A stretch of DNA of 30,110 nucleotides from an uncultured Lachnospiraceae bacterium (GTDB taxonomy: Bacteria > Bacillota > Clostridia > Lachnospirales > Lachnospiraceae), in the NCBI GenBank assembly GCA_910586605.1, contig CAJUJR010000034.1:1-30110 (forward strand). The letters are read 5' to 3'. Positions 7,669-15,352 of this stretch are shown one piece after another (position 1 is the first letter of the stretch; each line of letters begins with the position of its first letter). A model generated the notes under the pieces. The model was not told where the DNA came from, made no database searches, and saw nothing but the letters and a program-made list of their open reading frames with translations. A program made the translations under genes and the position numbers.

Positions 7669-8792
7669 AATTCAATCCCTTCACGCGCCCTAATTCCTTT
7701 CTCAAATGGATGCCTGACACATTTCATTTCTGAAATATAATCTGCATGTTCCAAAAAAAAGGAAGCAGGGTCTCTCCCTGTACACACAAGCTCTGCTTTC
7801 CCTTTCGCCAAACGCACTGCCTCTTTAAGCAATTTTTCCTCTAATAGCGCCCACCGATATGGATATGTGATTTCATCTAAAATAATGACGTCATATTTTT
7901 TTTGCCGGACAGCTTCCAAAACCGTCCCTAACATCCTGTTATGGATTTCTGTCTGTTCTTCTTTCTGGCGCTTTGTCATATCACGGTAAAATGGAAACCT
8001 CTTTTCACTCCTAAGCATATCAATGCCCCTAACCCTTTGCATTCCCTCTAGCTCCCCTGTCCTTTTACTTTTCATAAACTGTACAAATAAAACTTTTTTC
8101 CCGGAACCTGCCGCACGGACTGCCAACCCAATTGCTGCTGTTGTTTTCCCTTTTCCATCCCCATAATACAGATGCATCAGTTTTTCTTCCCCTGTCTTTT
8201 TTTCCTGTATACAATCCCTTTTTTGAAAAAGGCATTCCTTATTACTGCAATTTTCACAAAGATTACATGGGTTTCCAATCTTTTTTTCTGATAACGGGAG
8301 CAGGAATACAACACTTTTCCCTGGTGATAACACAAATTTATCATTATAAGTAATATCCATCTGCCCAAATTCTTTAGAAAACTCCGGCAATAACCCTAAT
8401 GGATAAGTATCCCCTAAAAAATCAATCTTTACAGCCCATTTCCCGGTTTCAGCCTGAATTTCCCTGACAAGCTCCCCATATGCCTTTTTAAGCAGCTCTA
8501 ACGATAGGCATTCTACAATATATGCCTCTGTCAGGCACTTCCTCCCAAGATAAAATTCCTGTAAAGCATCTGCCCCATCCCCCAATGTCAAAAATACCAC
8601 AGCATATTTCTCATAAGAAACTATTTTCCCTTTTTCCTTCCATATATAATATGCCTTAACCCTTAAAAGGGGGGCAAGCATATGATTTAAAGACTGTAGG
8701 GAACTAAGGTCTTCCACAGAAAAATGATATGTTTTTATCATATTCCTTAAATCTTCTGCCCCCAGGCTGACCGAAAGTTTTCTTTCCTCCAT
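7665..8792 (-). CDS. MetH-reactivation-like domain fused to CobO-type corrinoid adenosyltransferase
   Basis: Residues about 205-375 form a complete CobO/CobA-type ATP:corrinoid adenosyltransferase, which moves the adenosyl group of ATP to cob(I)yrinate or cobinamide: Walker A GDGKGKTT (211-218), LDEITYPYRWALLEE near 305-318, CTGRDP (337-342) and HPFEKGIRAREGIEF at the end. Residues 1-195 are extra. They resemble the Met_synt_B12 reactivation fold: VVFLTLGDGAD, an alternating middle region, LSPGKSVVF in place of the family's P-KS-S motif, then a CNLCENCSNKEC cluster (Cys176, 179, 182, 187). Stand-alone clostridial members of that family end in similar cysteines. CobO alone is about 175-200 residues. 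It starts 16 bases after cbiC, with AGGAGG upstream, and ends the cobalamin locus. The N-terminal assignment is by motif memory, not by a search. Confidence 0.8.
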   Translation of the reverse strand: MEERKLSVSLGAEDLRNMIKTYHFSVEDLSSLQSLNHMLAPLLRVKAYYIWKEKGKIVSYEKYAVVFLTLGDGADALQEFYLGRKCLTEAYIVECLSLELLKKAYGELVREIQAETGKWAVKIDFLGDTYPLGLLPEFSKEFGQMDITYNDKFVLSPGKSVVFLLPLSEKKIGNPCNLCENCSNKECLFQKRDCIQEKKTGEEKLMHLYYGDGKGKTTAAIGLAVRAAGSGKKVLFVQFMKSKRTGELEGMQRVRGIDMLRSEKRFPFYRDMTKRQKEEQTEIHNRMLGTVLEAVRQKKYDVIILDEITYPYRWALLEEKLLKEAVRLAKGKAELVCTGRDPASFFLEHADYISEMKCVRHPFEKGIRAREGIEF

Positions 8793-8808
8793 ATTGCCTG
8801 CCTCCTTT

Positions 8809-9435
8809 TTAAACCCTATGCTTCATCCCATAAAGTAGTGCATTGCAAATAGCCGCAGCTACATTGCTTCCGCCCTTTCTGCCCCTCGCCACAATATATG
8901 GTACCTCTGCCTTTAGTATCATCTCCTTTGCCTCCACTACATTGACAAACCCAACTGGAACCCCGATAATCCCTTTCGGAAACACTACACCTTCCTGCAT
9001 CAGTTCATGCAGGCGCATTAATGCTGTAGGAGCGTTGCCAACTGCAAAAATCACTTCTTTTTCCAATACAGCAGCCTTTTCCATGCTTGCCGCTGCCCTT
9101 GTGCTCCCCTTTTCCTTTGCCTTAGCCGCCACATCCTCATCTCCCATAAAGCAGAAGACTTCTCCCCCATACTTGGAAAGCTCTTTTTTATTAATACCAG
9201 CCTTTGCCATTTGCGTATCTGTAACAATGCATGCGCCATTCCTGATTGCTTCCTGCATCTTCTTAACAACATCCTCAGAAAAACAAAGGTTTTCCACATA
9301 ATCAAAATCTGCTGTTGTATGGATCACCCGTTTCATCACGAAAGCTTGCTCCTCATCCAGTAAAATCCCGCCAAGCTCTTTTGTTATAATTTCAAAACTT
9401 CTTTTTTCTATTTCCTCTGGCAATAATTTCTGCAT
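8809..9435 (-). CDS. cbiC: cobalt-precorrin-8 methylmutase
   Basis: CbiC moves the C11 methyl group to C12, turning cobalt-precorrin-8 into cobyrinate. The product is about 208 residues from the ATG at 9435, typical for the family. The catalytic histidine is visible as His39 in RVIHTTADFDY. The substrate-site segments VTDTQMAKAGI and the glycine-rich GVPVGFVNVVEAKE and GRKGGSNVAAA are in place. The start at 9435 has GGAGGG close upstream; an earlier in-frame start at 9468 would add 11 unconserved residues. It lies 74 bases after cbiP and 16 before the adenosyltransferase fusion. Confidence 0.95.
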   Translation of the reverse strand: MQKLLPEEIEKRSFEIITKELGGILLDEEQAFVMKRVIHTTADFDYVENLCFSEDVVKKMQEAIRNGACIVTDTQMAKAGINKKELSKYGGEVFCFMGDEDVAAKAKEKGSTRAAASMEKAAVLEKEVIFAVGNAPTALMRLHELMQEGVVFPKGIIGVPVGFVNVVEAKEMILKAEVPYIVARGRKGGSNVAAAICNALLYGMKHRV

Positions 9436-9509
9436 TTTCCCTCCATAATTTAAAACACACTCTAACAATTAGTAACGTTGATCAAGTTGCCTATATTTAT
9501 TCTAAAAAC

Positions 9510-11027
9510 CTATTTCCCAATAATTCGGTATATCCTGTCCATATCCAAGCTGTTCCTCAATTCTTCTGCCAGTTTATCAAACTGTTGTTCTTTATATTCT
9601 TGATATGTTATTTTTTCCCCAGGCTGATATGGAACCCCTTTTATCCTGCATAATATCCTGACAAAAGCGCTTCGGAATTCCTCTTCATCAAAGATCCCAT
9701 GCAGGTATGTCCCAAACACCGTTCCTTTGCAGCAGCCATCCTCTTTTGCCCTCTCCCTTTCTTTGCTATCCTCAAAAGAATCTTCTAGTTCCAAAAAAGG
9801 CGTCGCCCCATCCTTTCTTACTGTATGCCCCATATGGATTTCATAACCGTTTACCTTTTTTCCAGACAATTCTCCAAAATTGCCCTGCAAATATCCAATC
9901 TGCCCTTGCACCCTGGTTCTTGTTTTTTCCTCCTCAAATACTGTGTCTACAGGAAGAAGCCCCAACCCACGGATTTTGCTGCCGCCCTCAACGCCATATG
10001 CATCCTGTATGGCCTCCCCAAGCATCTGGAAACCGCCGCAAATCCCAAAAACCACGCTTCCCTTTTTATGGCATTTTAAGATTGCTGCTTCTAGTCCAGA
10101 CTCCCTAAGCCATTCCATATCTTTTACCGTATTTTTTGTCCCTGGAAGCAATATAACATCCGGCTGCCCAAGTTCTGCCACTTTTCCTGCATACCGCACA
10201 GATACGTCCGGCTCCAGTGTAAATGCCTGCAAATCTGTAAAATTAGAAATCCGCGGAAAGCGGATTACAGCTAAATCAATTCCATTACCACTTTTTTTCT
10301 TTCCTAGGCTCTCTGCCAGGGAATCTTCTTCCTCAATCTCCACATCCAGATATGGCACTACGCCGACCACCTTTTTCCTACACCGCTCTTCTAACATCAA
10401 AAGCCCTGGTTCCAATATTTTTTTATCCCCCCTGAACTTATTGATAATCAACCCCTGAATCCGCTCCTGTTCCTGTTTTTCCAGAAGCATAACTGTCCCG
10501 ATTAGCTGGGCAAAAACGCCGCCCCTATCAATATCCCCTGTTAAAAGAACTGGGGCATCTGCTATTTCTGCCATTCCCATATTTACAATATCATTCTGTT
10601 TTAAATTGATTTCTGCCGGGCTTCCTGCCCCTTCTATTACCAGAATATCATGTTCTGCTGCTAACGATTCATAAGCCTGCCTGACAACTGGGATATATTC
10701 CTTTTTCTTCCTGAAATACTCCATTGCACGCATATTCCCAATCACTTCCCCGTTGATAATCACCTGGGAACCCATATCGGTTGTCGGTTTTAAAAGAATC
10801 GGGTTCATCCTTATATCTGGCTCAACCCTACAGGCATCTGCCTGTACTGCCTGCGCCCTCCCCATTTCCAGATGTTCTTTTGTTATAAAGGAATTTAACG
10901 CCATATTTTGCGACTTAAATGGAGCCACCTTGTAACCATCCTGATAAAAAATCCTGCACAGCCCTGCCGTAATCAAACTCTTGCCCACATTAGACATTGT
11001 CCCCTGTATCATAATTGGTTTTGCCAT
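9510..11027 (-). CDS. cbiP: cobyric acid synthase (glutamine-hydrolysing)
   Basis: CbiP amidates side chains b, d, e and g of adenosylcobyrinate a,c-diamide using glutamine and ATP. At 505 residues it is full length. The N-terminal dethiobiotin-synthetase-like domain starts IMIQGTMSNVGKSL, with KSQNMALNSF near 38-47 and the IEGAGSPAEINL segment near 131-142. The C-terminal class-I-like glutaminase domain carries Cys330 in FGICGGFQMLG and His443 in YLHGIFD. Its ATG has a GGAGGG site and lies inside the end of cobD, giving a 38-base overlap and likely translational coupling. Substrate comes from CbiA and the adenosyltransferase; product goes to CbiB. Confidence 0.96.
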   Translation of the reverse strand: MAKPIMIQGTMSNVGKSLITAGLCRIFYQDGYKVAPFKSQNMALNSFITKEHLEMGRAQAVQADACRVEPDIRMNPILLKPTTDMGSQVIINGEVIGNMRAMEYFRKKKEYIPVVRQAYESLAAEHDILVIEGAGSPAEINLKQNDIVNMGMAEIADAPVLLTGDIDRGGVFAQLIGTVMLLEKQEQERIQGLIINKFRGDKKILEPGLLMLEERCRKKVVGVVPYLDVEIEEEDSLAESLGKKKSGNGIDLAVIRFPRISNFTDLQAFTLEPDVSVRYAGKVAELGQPDVILLPGTKNTVKDMEWLRESGLEAAILKCHKKGSVVFGICGGFQMLGEAIQDAYGVEGGSKIRGLGLLPVDTVFEEEKTRTRVQGQIGYLQGNFGELSGKKVNGYEIHMGHTVRKDGATPFLELEDSFEDSKERERAKEDGCCKGTVFGTYLHGIFDEEEFRSAFVRILCRIKGVPYQPGEKITYQEYKEQQFDKLAEELRNSLDMDRIYRIIGK

Positions 11028-12069
11028 AACTTTCCCTCCATCTGTAGATAAGCGCCTTATTTTCCCTATGCGTTTTTACTGCAATCCTGAAATACCCTTC
11101 TGATAAATTCCTAAAATCCCCACAGGAACGGATTAATACGCCTTTTTCTAACAACTTCTCTTTTAATCCTATCTGAGCCTCAAAAAAAAGATAATTTGCC
11201 ACGGAAGGGTAAAGCTTTATAACCAGCCCATCAAGCAATGACTCTTCCAAATACTTCTTTTCCTCTGCTATCATCTGGAAGGTTTTTTCAAGATATTTCC
11301 TGTCCTTTAACGCTGCAATCCCTGCCATCTGTGCTGGTATGGATATATTCCAGGGCTGCAAAACACCCCGAAGCCCTTCTGTAATCCAGGAATTTGCAGA
11401 GCAGGCATACCCAAGGCGTAACCCTGGCATTGCATATATTTTCGTAAAAGCACGCAAAACTATTAGATGTGGGAAACGCTTTAAATCCTGTATCATTGTA
11501 AATTTCCCTTCCTTATCTGGACCTAAAAATGGGAGGAAACATTCATCTAGGCAAAACCAGGTATCCGTTTCCTCACAACGTTCTGCAATCTGGTAAAGAA
11601 TCCTCTTTTCTGTTAAATTACCTGTGGGATTGTTTGGGTTACAGCAAAAAAGTATCCCTTCCTCCCCACGAATAGAACCTATAAAATTCTCTGTAACTGC
11701 AAATCCCCCTGCTTCCTCTAATTCCCAGGCTCTTATCTTTGCACCCGCCCCTTTTAAAGCCTCCTCATACCCTTGAAAAGAAGGCGCAAGGACTAACCCC
11801 TTTTGAGGGCGCAAAAACTGGCAAAGCGCAAATAACAGTTCTGCCGCCCCATTTCCTGGGATTACCTGCCTTGCCTCTACTCCATGAAATCCTGCCAAAG
11901 CCCTACAGAGTTCTTCACTATAACAATCCGGATAATGGGCCGCTGAAAGCAGCACCCCCTTTTTTGCCGCCTCTACACTCTGAAACGGCATCCCAAGAGG
12001 ATTGATATTTACAGAAAAATCCAGTTCCGCCGGATTACGGTAAATATCCCCTCCATGCATATATACCAT
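10990..12069 (-). CDS. cobD: L-threonine-O-3-phosphate decarboxylase (PLP-dependent)
   Basis: CobD makes (R)-1-amino-2-propanol phosphate, the linker joined to cobyric acid by CbiB. The 359-residue chain is a fold-type I aminotransferase-like enzyme: SVNINPLG near 19-26, PGNGAAELLF (71-80), the CNPNNPTG motif at 143-150, LDECFLPF near 174-181 and the PLP lysine Lys210 in AFTKIYAMPGLRLGY. Context in a cobalamin locus, plus this motif set, separates it from histidinol-phosphate aminotransferase. The ATG at 12069 has GGGGG at good spacing. No threonine kinase (PduX) is present in the window, so the source of threonine phosphate is elsewhere. The cofactor PLP is made by the nearby pdxST. Confidence 0.92.
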   Translation of the reverse strand: MVYMHGGDIYRNPAELDFSVNINPLGMPFQSVEAAKKGVLLSAAHYPDCYSEELCRALAGFHGVEARQVIPGNGAAELLFALCQFLRPQKGLVLAPSFQGYEEALKGAGAKIRAWELEEAGGFAVTENFIGSIRGEEGILFCCNPNNPTGNLTEKRILYQIAERCEETDTWFCLDECFLPFLGPDKEGKFTMIQDLKRFPHLIVLRAFTKIYAMPGLRLGYACSANSWITEGLRGVLQPWNISIPAQMAGIAALKDRKYLEKTFQMIAEEKKYLEESLLDGLVIKLYPSVANYLFFEAQIGLKEKLLEKGVLIRSCGDFRNLSEGYFRIAVKTHRENKALIYRWRESYGKTNYDTGDNV

Positions 12070-12204
12070 AAAAAATCCCCCTTACTGCGCATCCCTAAGG
12101 AACGGCCACGAAATAACTTGCCGATAGCCCATAGGATTTTTCTTAGACCGCGCCGCTTAAAAACCAAGCGCATAGCGGGCTACAAAACTGATTTTTAAGC
12201 GGTG
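12070..12204. other. structured spacer between cbiB and cobD
   Basis: This 135-base gap contains a near-perfect 14-bp inverted repeat (GC-CCGCTTAAAAA type arms at about 12152-12165 and 12192-12205, one G/A mismatch). A second short pairing CGGC/GCCG lies toward cobD. No T-run follows, so it does not look like an ordinary terminator. It could be a dispersed palindromic repeat or an RNA processing/stability element within the operon. Confidence 0.45.
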
Positions 12205-13176
12205 CTAACGGAGAAAAAACAGGATGCCAATCCCCCAGGCAAGAATGGCTGTCCCATACAAAAGCCTATTAGCAAGGCGGATATCTTCTGCTTCTGGCTT
12301 GCGTTTATTATCTCCAATGACTGGTTTATGGCATAGCTTCCCAAAATAATATGCATCCCCAGCAAGCTGGATATTTAATGCCCCTGCACATACTGCTTCT
12401 GTCTGTCCAGAATTTGGGCTTGCATGGCAATACCTGTCCCTTTTAAAAATGCGGACGGCATTTTTCCAGTCCAACCTGCAAAAAAAACTGGCAGCGGCCA
12501 TACAGGCCGCCGATACACGGGCAGGAATAAAATTCAGGATATCGTCTAACTTTGCCGCACATTTTCCAAAGTCATAATATTTGTCATTTTTATATCCAAC
12601 CATAGAATCCATTGTATTGGCCGCTTTATAAAAAAAGCCTCCTAAAACGCCAAAAAACAAAATAAAAAGCATTGGTGCAATTACGCCATCCGAAGTGTTT
12701 TCTGCCACAGTCTCTATTGCTGCCTTCGTAATGCCTTCTTCTGTAAGGTTTGCAGTATCCCTTCCGACAATCATAGAGACAGCCTCCCGTGCTGCCTTTA
12801 TATCCCCTTCTACCAGGGCGGCATAGACTTTCATGCTTTCCTTTTTTAATGACTTCATCGCAAGAAGCTGATAGCACCAAAAACACTCCAGCCCAAAAGC
12901 AAGCCCTGGACAATACCTGCCTGCTGCCTTCAAAATTAAAAATGGAAGCCCAACTGAAAAAAGCAGTATAAAAACTACAAGGAAAAAACCTGCCACCTGC
13001 TTTTTCTTTTGCTCTTTTTCCCTTTCAGGATAAATCCGGAAACAATGGAATAAAACTTTCTCCATCCCGCTTATCATCCATCCAATCCCCCGTACTGGAT
13101 GATAAAGCCAATATGGGTCTCCAAATAAAATATCAAGCAAAAAGCCAATGCTTAAAACTAGCATTCTTCTTTCCAT
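12205..13176 (-). CDS. cbiB: adenosylcobinamide-phosphate synthase, membrane protein
   Basis: CbiB joins aminopropanol phosphate (from CobD) to cobyric acid (from CbiP) at the membrane. The 323-residue product begins with the family signature FLLDILFGDPYWLYHPVRGIG and keeps AETVAENTSDGVIAP-like (residues about 154-168), ANTMDSMVGYKNDKY and the RVSAACMA helix. Around four to five hydrophobic segments are present. The ATG at 13176 has GGAGGAAAG upstream. It sits between cobC and cobD, as expected for a gene that uses the CobD product. Confidence 0.95.
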   Translation of the reverse strand: MERRMLVLSIGFLLDILFGDPYWLYHPVRGIGWMISGMEKVLFHCFRIYPEREKEQKKKQVAGFFLVVFILLFSVGLPFLILKAAGRYCPGLAFGLECFWCYQLLAMKSLKKESMKVYAALVEGDIKAAREAVSMIVGRDTANLTEEGITKAAIETVAENTSDGVIAPMLFILFFGVLGGFFYKAANTMDSMVGYKNDKYYDFGKCAAKLDDILNFIPARVSAACMAAASFFCRLDWKNAVRIFKRDRYCHASPNSGQTEAVCAGALNIQLAGDAYYFGKLCHKPVIGDNKRKPEAEDIRLANRLLYGTAILAWGIGILFFLR

Positions 13177-13202
13177 CGCTGCTTTCCTCCTGCATAGCCA
13201 TC

Positions 13203-13847
13203 CTATGTTATCTTTCTTAAATTTTTTAGCAAAAACTCTTCCCTTTCTTTCTCCCAGCTAACATAGAACATATACCCCTCCCCATTTTCCACCTGCCATT
13301 TGTAAAACTCTGCACTGTCTCTAATATCCTTACCATTATTATCCTGGCAATATTCTGCTGCCTGCCTGCCATAAGTACCACAGTAAAAATCTAAAACCGC
13401 CATAATTGTCCCACCATGCACCACAAAAGCAATATCTTCGTTCTGAGTATGCTTTTCCTCTTCCATAATCCCTGAAAATCCCTTAACTACACGTTTTTGA
13501 AAAGAATCCCTGTCTTCCCCTTTTGGAAAACCGCTTCTTCCCATGCTGTCAATAAACTTCTGGTAATAAGGATTGCCATTTAATTCTTCATAATTACAAT
13601 ACTCAAATTCTCCAAAGTCACATTCTGCAAGGCTTTCTTTTATAATTGGCTGGCAACCAGGATATAAAATGGCGGCGGTTTCCAGGCACCGTTTCCTAGG
13701 GCTGGCATATACCCTTGCAACAGACGGCAACTGTTTTTTTTCTAAAAGCTGTTTTGACTCTTGCAATAACAGCTCATCCGTAACTCCGACATATCGGTGT
13801 TCCTTGTTGCCCTTTGTCGCCCCATGGCGGATCATATAAACCTTCAT
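13203..13847 (-). CDS. cobC: histidine-phosphatase family protein, probable alpha-ribazole phosphatase
   Basis: A 214-residue histidine (phosphoglycerate-mutase-like) phosphatase. The catalytic RHG is at residues 7-9 (MIRHGATKGN), the second-histidine motif is VVHGGT, and the acidic residue lies in LAECDFGEFE. CobC removes the 5' phosphate from alpha-ribazole phosphate or adenosylcobalamin phosphate. The phosphatase family is broad, so the specific role rests on location: its ATG overlaps the stop of the short cobU-like gene by four bases and cbiB follows 26 bases later. It has an AGGAGG site. Confidence 0.82.
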   Translation of the reverse strand: MKVYMIRHGATKGNKEHRYVGVTDELLLQESKQLLEKKQLPSVARVYASPRKRCLETAAILYPGCQPIIKESLAECDFGEFEYCNYEELNGNPYYQKFIDSMGRSGFPKGEDRDSFQKRVVKGFSGIMEEEKHTQNEDIAFVVHGGTIMAVLDFYCGTYGRQAAEYCQDNNGKDIRDSAEFYKWQVENGEGYMFYVSWEKEREEFLLKNLRKIT

Positions 13848-14182
13848 GGCTGCCTCCTGCTAATCTGCGTTCCAATCCCACAGACTACCCGTATTACTTG
13901 TTCTGCTTTCCTGGCAAAAAAACAATTTACACGCCCTGCCTCTTCACGGTATTTCCGCTCAAATGCATCTGTTGGCACCAAGCCATAACCTATTTCATCG
14001 CTGATAATAACCAACTTATCCTTCCCAGACAAATATTTTTCTGCTTCTTCTGCTGGGTCCATCCCCTCTAACATCTGTTTCCGGACTGTTTCATGATACT
14101 GGTTCTTTATCTCATATCCTTTAAAATGTTCTTTTGCATATTCTGTTTTTCCCTGATAAGCGCCGCCAATAATCAATATCAT
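13844..14182 (-). CDS. short CobU-like protein (P-loop adenosylcobinamide kinase/guanylyltransferase homologue)
   Basis: Only 112 residues, against about 180 for CobU. It keeps the P-loop GGAYQGKT (6-13) and the C-terminal CobU signature IISDEIGYGLVPTDAFERKYREE-type segment (59-81) followed by GRVNCFFARKAEQVIRVVCGI. The central region is much shorter than in CobU. The RIxxHrxxR guanylylation segment is missing or reduced to one His30 in NQYHETVRKQ. It begins 50 bases after the Rpn-gene terminator with an AAAGGCGG site and overlaps cobC by four bases, so the frame is intact and maintained. It could be a kinase-only enzyme, a partner of the full-length CobU, or a diverged paralogue. Confidence 0.75.
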   Translation of the reverse strand: MILIIGGAYQGKTEYAKEHFKGYEIKNQYHETVRKQMLEGMDPAEEAEKYLSGKDKLVIISDEIGYGLVPTDAFERKYREEAGRVNCFFARKAEQVIRVVCGIGTQISRRQP

Positions 14183-14231
14183 TTTTCTGCCGCCTTTCTT
14201 TTCAATTTACAGTTCCCAAATATTGTTATGC

Positions 14232-14267
14232 TAAAACGGGCAAACCCTGCTCATTAAGAGTTTGCCC
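14232..14267 (-). terminator. intrinsic terminator after the Rpn-type gene
   Basis: GGGCAAAC (arm 14260-14267 on the minus strand) pairs perfectly with GTTTGCCC (14238-14245), loop 14 bases, followed by GTTTTAG. It lies 23 bases beyond the stop of the inserted gene and 50 bases before the short cobU-like gene, inside the cobalamin locus. The T-run is short, so termination may be partial. Confidence 0.65.
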
Positions 14268-14290
14268 TGTTCTTGATAAATTTTTTAATC

Positions 14291-15253
14291 CTACAGCTCC
14301 CCATCTTTTTTCTGGATAATTTCCAATACCTCTTTTTCTGTCAATTGCAGCTTTTGGGCAATCTCATTTGTTGTAAGATTCATTTCATAATACGCATAAA
14401 CCATACCTTCCCTTCTGCCTTTTTCCATACCTTTTTCCATACCTTTTTCCATACCTTTTTCCATGCCTTTTTCCATGCCTTTTTCCATGCCTTTTTCCAT
14501 GCCTTTTTCCATGCCTTCCCTTAAACCTTCCATCATATACTCCTGTTTTACTTCTGCCAATACAGGCTCCATAATTTCCATTAAAGTCTTGCTCATATTA
14601 TCATCCCTCCTTAACTTTTCTGCTAACTTCCTATTTGCATTTAATGCTACTTCTAAAACGGAATCTGCATACTCTTTTTCCATCTTACCTTCCAGGCAGC
14701 TTATACTGGTAAGAAGCCCCCTTAAATCCTGCTCGGCCAATTGCCCTGACAGCGCACAGAGCCATCTGTGTTTTTCACTATCCAATTCTTTTGTCACAAT
14801 AATCTGTGTGGGAAACAATACCATTTCCCTTATGTAATAGATACCTTTACAAGGATTTTCTACCTTTGCCCTATGTTCTTTAAAATACTCAAAAAGCTTA
14901 TCCGGCCTTGCCCAACGTATCAAAGATACCGAAATCTCTTCCATTTTCCTGCTATCTGCCTTCTCTCCATAAGCTTTAAACAAGCACGCATATCCCTGTG
15001 CCTTGATAAACACATCTATCCCAAGCATATCATCTGGGCTTTTAAACTCCACTATATTGTACCTGCGAAAAATTTTCCCTATATCATTCCTGACACAACT
15101 ATGCCCTTTATGTTCCATAAAAAGGTCTATTTTTAAAGCCCCAGTATTTAAAGTGTATTCTGGGATAAATACAAGTTTATCCCGGTCCTCCCCCAGCTCA
15201 AGATTCATCGCCGCTACATATGGAGGATGCCACTGTATTTCTTTACTATCCAT
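14291..15253 (-). CDS. Rpn/PD-(D/E)XK nuclease-family protein with MEKG tandem repeat
   Basis: A 320-residue protein unrelated to cobalamin synthesis. The N-terminal region shows a PD-(D/E)XK core: Asp43 in LKIDLF and Glu69-x-Lys71 in NIVEFKS. This is the fold of Rpn (recombination-promoting) and transposase-31-like families common in clostridia. A middle helical region follows, then eight MEKG repeats and a C-terminal helix-rich tail (LTTNEIAQKLQLTEKEVLEI). The start at 15253 was chosen because AAGGAAAGG lies just upstream; an earlier in-frame ATG at 15349 would have to lie inside the promoter. It has its own promoter and terminator and interrupts the cobalamin operon. Nuclease activity is inferred from the fold; the biological role is unknown. 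Confidence 0.75.
   Translation of the reverse strand: MDSKEIQWHPPYVAAMNLELGEDRDKLVFIPEYTLNTGALKIDLFMEHKGHSCVRNDIGKIFRRYNIVEFKSPDDMLGIDVFIKAQGYACLFKAYGEKADSRKMEEISVSLIRWARPDKLFEYFKEHRAKVENPCKGIYYIREMVLFPTQIIVTKELDSEKHRWLCALSGQLAEQDLRGLLTSISCLEGKMEKEYADSVLEVALNANRKLAEKLRRDDNMSKTLMEIMEPVLAEVKQEYMMEGLREGMEKGMEKGMEKGMEKGMEKGMEKGMEKGMEKGRREGMVYAYYEMNLTTNEIAQKLQLTEKEVLEIIQKKDGEL
14417..14512 (-). repeat. eight perfect-length 12-bp tandem repeats coding (MEKG)8
   Basis: Eight consecutive 12-base units, identical except for one third-position-type change (A or G at the unit edge: one G, three A, four G reading along the plus strand). They encode MEKG eight times in the Rpn-type protein. Because the unit is four codons, gain or loss of units keeps the frame. 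Confidence 0.95.
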
Positions 15254-15320
15254 CAAAACGCCTTTCCTTTTGTACATATTACTTCTTTTACTATTTTCTA
15301 TCTCTCCCCATTTCATTTTC

Positions 15321-15349
15321 ATTATACAAGATAAAGAACGATACTTCAA
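15321..15349 (-). promoter_or_regulatory. sigma-A promoter of the Rpn-type gene
   Basis: On the minus strand TTGAAG (15344-15349) and TATAAT (15321-15326) are separated by exactly 17 bases. This is one of the best consensus promoters in the window. It begins four bases after the cobS stop codon and lies about 70 bases before the chosen start of the Rpn-type gene. Confidence 0.75.
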
Positions 15350-15352
15350 GCA

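Noticed and set aside
14183..14231. Second cobalamin riboswitch or clear promoter for the distal cobalamin genes
   Set aside because: Only about 50 bases separate the terminator from the short cobU-like start; no B12 box and no convincing -35/-10 pair were seen.
14417..14512. Regular short repeat, considered as a CRISPR-like array
   Set aside because: Units are 12 bp, directly adjacent without spacers, and in frame in a protein gene.
14273..14524. Plus-strand frame with a repeated FFHA pattern
   Set aside because: It is the mirror of the MEKG repeat in the Rpn-type gene on the other strand.
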